The notes under the pieces are model-generated. The model ran no database searches, had not been told where the DNA came from, and saw nothing but the letters and a program-made list of their open reading frames with translations. The position numbers were made by a program, and so were the translations under genes. Source: Cellvibrio zantedeschiae (GTDB lineage: Bacteria > Pseudomonadota > Gammaproteobacteria > Pseudomonadales > Cellvibrionaceae). Taken from it: a stretch of 64,000 nucleotides of DNA. Location: contig NZ_BMYZ01000001.1 in NCBI RefSeq assembly GCF_014652535.1, forward strand, positions 1,178,001-1,242,000, given 5' to 3'. Within the stretch, counting starts at the first letter, position 1. Each line of letters opens with the position of its first letter. Positions 63,173 to 64,000 of the stretch are shown here, piece by piece.

Positions 63173-64000
63173 ATTTGCGCCTCCGCAATGTTTCGAAGTG
63201 TGGCTTGGGTAATACTGCTGCCGGGTGGTACGCTCCGGGTAAGCCACACATTACCGCCTATGGTTGAACCTTTGCCGATAGTGATACGACCTAAAACGGT
63301 TGCGCCTGCGTAAATCACCACATCGTCTTCAACAATAGGGTGACGAGGAAGTCCTTTTTGCAATGCGCCGGTTTCATCGGTAGGAAATGTTTTTGCGCCG
63401 AGAGTAACGGCTTGATAAACACGTACACGTTCGCCAATGACTGCAGTTTCTCCAATCACAACACCGGTTCCGTGATCGATAAAGAAGCCACTACCGATTT
63501 GTGCTCCCGGGTGAATATCAATGCCTGTGCTGGAGTGTGCGAGTTCCGCAACGATTCTCGCTAATAGTGGGACGCCAAGCTCATAAAGTGTATGTGCCAG
63601 GCGGTGATAAATGATGGCCAATATGCCGGGGTAGCAAAGCAAAACCTCATCGACACTGCGAGCCGCAGGATCACCTTGAAATGCAGCTTGCACGTCAATA
63701 TCTAATACACGGCGTAAACGTGGCAGAGCGGACGCAAACAAACGCACAATATTATTGGCCTGGATTTTTAATTCTGCTTCGTCTGCGCTATCAGATTGCT
63801 GGCGAGCTACATATAACAATTCAAGTTGAACTTGAATTAATAATTGATTTAATGCGGCATCAAGCGTATGTCCTACATAATAGTCTTCGCTCTCTTCGCG
63901 CAGGTCTTGCGGTCCCAGGCGCATAGGGAAAAGCGCACCGCATAATTCGCTGAGAATTTGTTGTAATACCTCGCGTGACGGCAATTCACGAAGGCCAGCC
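63169..64000 (-). CDS. Serine O-acetyltransferase EpsC-like (5' end outside window)
   Basis: At least 276 residues are open to the window edge; the TTG at 63984 is not needed as a start because the frame continues to the edge. The C-terminal left-handed beta-helix has hexapeptide repeats (IHPGAQIGSGFFIDHGTGVVIGETAVIGERVRVYQAVTLGAKTF, and VIYAGATVLGRITIGKGSTIGGNVWLT), with the catalytic histidine in FFIDHGTG. It acetylates serine to O-acetylserine, the direct precursor of cysteine, the substrate of the encapsulated desulfurase. Such acetyltransferases are common in family 2A operons. Confidence 0.9.
   Translation of the reverse strand, partial: AGLRELPSREVLQQILSELCGALFPMRLGPQDLREESEDYYVGHTLDAALNQLLIQVQLELLYVARQQSDSADEAELKIQANNIVRLFASALPRLRRVLDIDVQAAFQGDPAARSVDEVLLCYPGILAIIYHRLAHTLYELGVPLLARIVAELAHSSTGIDIHPGAQIGSGFFIDHGTGVVIGETAVIGERVRVYQAVTLGAKTFPTDETGALQKGLPRHPIVEDDVVIYAGATVLGRITIGKGSTIGGNVWLTRSVPPGSSITQATLRNIAEAQI

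Overview
The window is chromosomal DNA from a Gram-negative, polarly flagellated gammaproteobacterium, most likely Cellvibrio or a close relative in the Cellvibrionaceae. This rests on gene content, not a database match. The main pointers are a Pseudomonas-like sigma-54/FlrBC flagellar hierarchy, an Anr/Fnr regulator, ExbBD-TonB, RapA, and an FG-GAP lipoprotein with long polyserine linkers, a linker style common in Cellvibrio. Base composition is moderate and no prophage, transposase or CRISPR array is visible.

Layout. 1-8.2 kb: the end of a nitroreductase gene, tRNA-Ser with a degenerate partial copy upstream, a two-gene DNA-repair unit (Rad3/XPD-type helicase with a nuclease-like N-terminus, plus a FAN1-type VRR-NUC nuclease), a PRC-barrel protein, a 58-residue KGG-like protein, a radical SAM protein and tRNA-Arg. 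8.3-18.9 kb: a tandem kinase-pseudokinase, an fnr/anr-DUF4202-sirB operon, a cold-shock gene, the FG-GAP lipoprotein, a TPR response regulator and two mutarotase-fold proteins. 19-32.7 kb: rapA, two related small membrane proteins, deaD with a long leader, YaiI, a duplicated winged-helix protein, a HIT hydrolase, a chemoreceptor and a membrane metallophosphoesterase.

32.8-54.0 kb is a large flagellar cluster: flrB-flrC, fliEFGHIJ, an HsbA-HsbR-HptB-like phosphorelay, fliK, and fliLMNOPQR-flhB. Good sigma-54 (-24/-12) promoter matches precede flrB, fliE, fliK and fliL. This fits FlrA/FleQ switching on flrBC and FlrC then switching on basal-body and export genes. flrA, flhA, fliA, flagellin and the main che genes are not in the window. 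A palindromic dispersed repeat sits inside the operon between fliH and fliI, with a second copy after rapA, and a stranded 3' piece of a tRNA-Leu gene lies between fliK and fliL.

54.1-58.9 kb: tRNA-Leu, then a tonB-exbB-exbD-oxidoreductase gene group on the minus strand. 58.9-64.0 kb holds the most striking system: a family 2A encapsulin (sulfur nanocompartment) locus, transcribed leftward as serine acetyltransferase (cut by the window edge), an XRE regulator overlapping it by ATGA, the encapsulin shell, and a cysteine desulfurase carrying a roughly 230-residue N-terminal cargo extension. A 1-Cys peroxiredoxin follows beyond a terminator. The family is known from other bacteria. The embedded regulator, an intercistronic hairpin and the repeated cargo motifs are the parts worth a closer look here.
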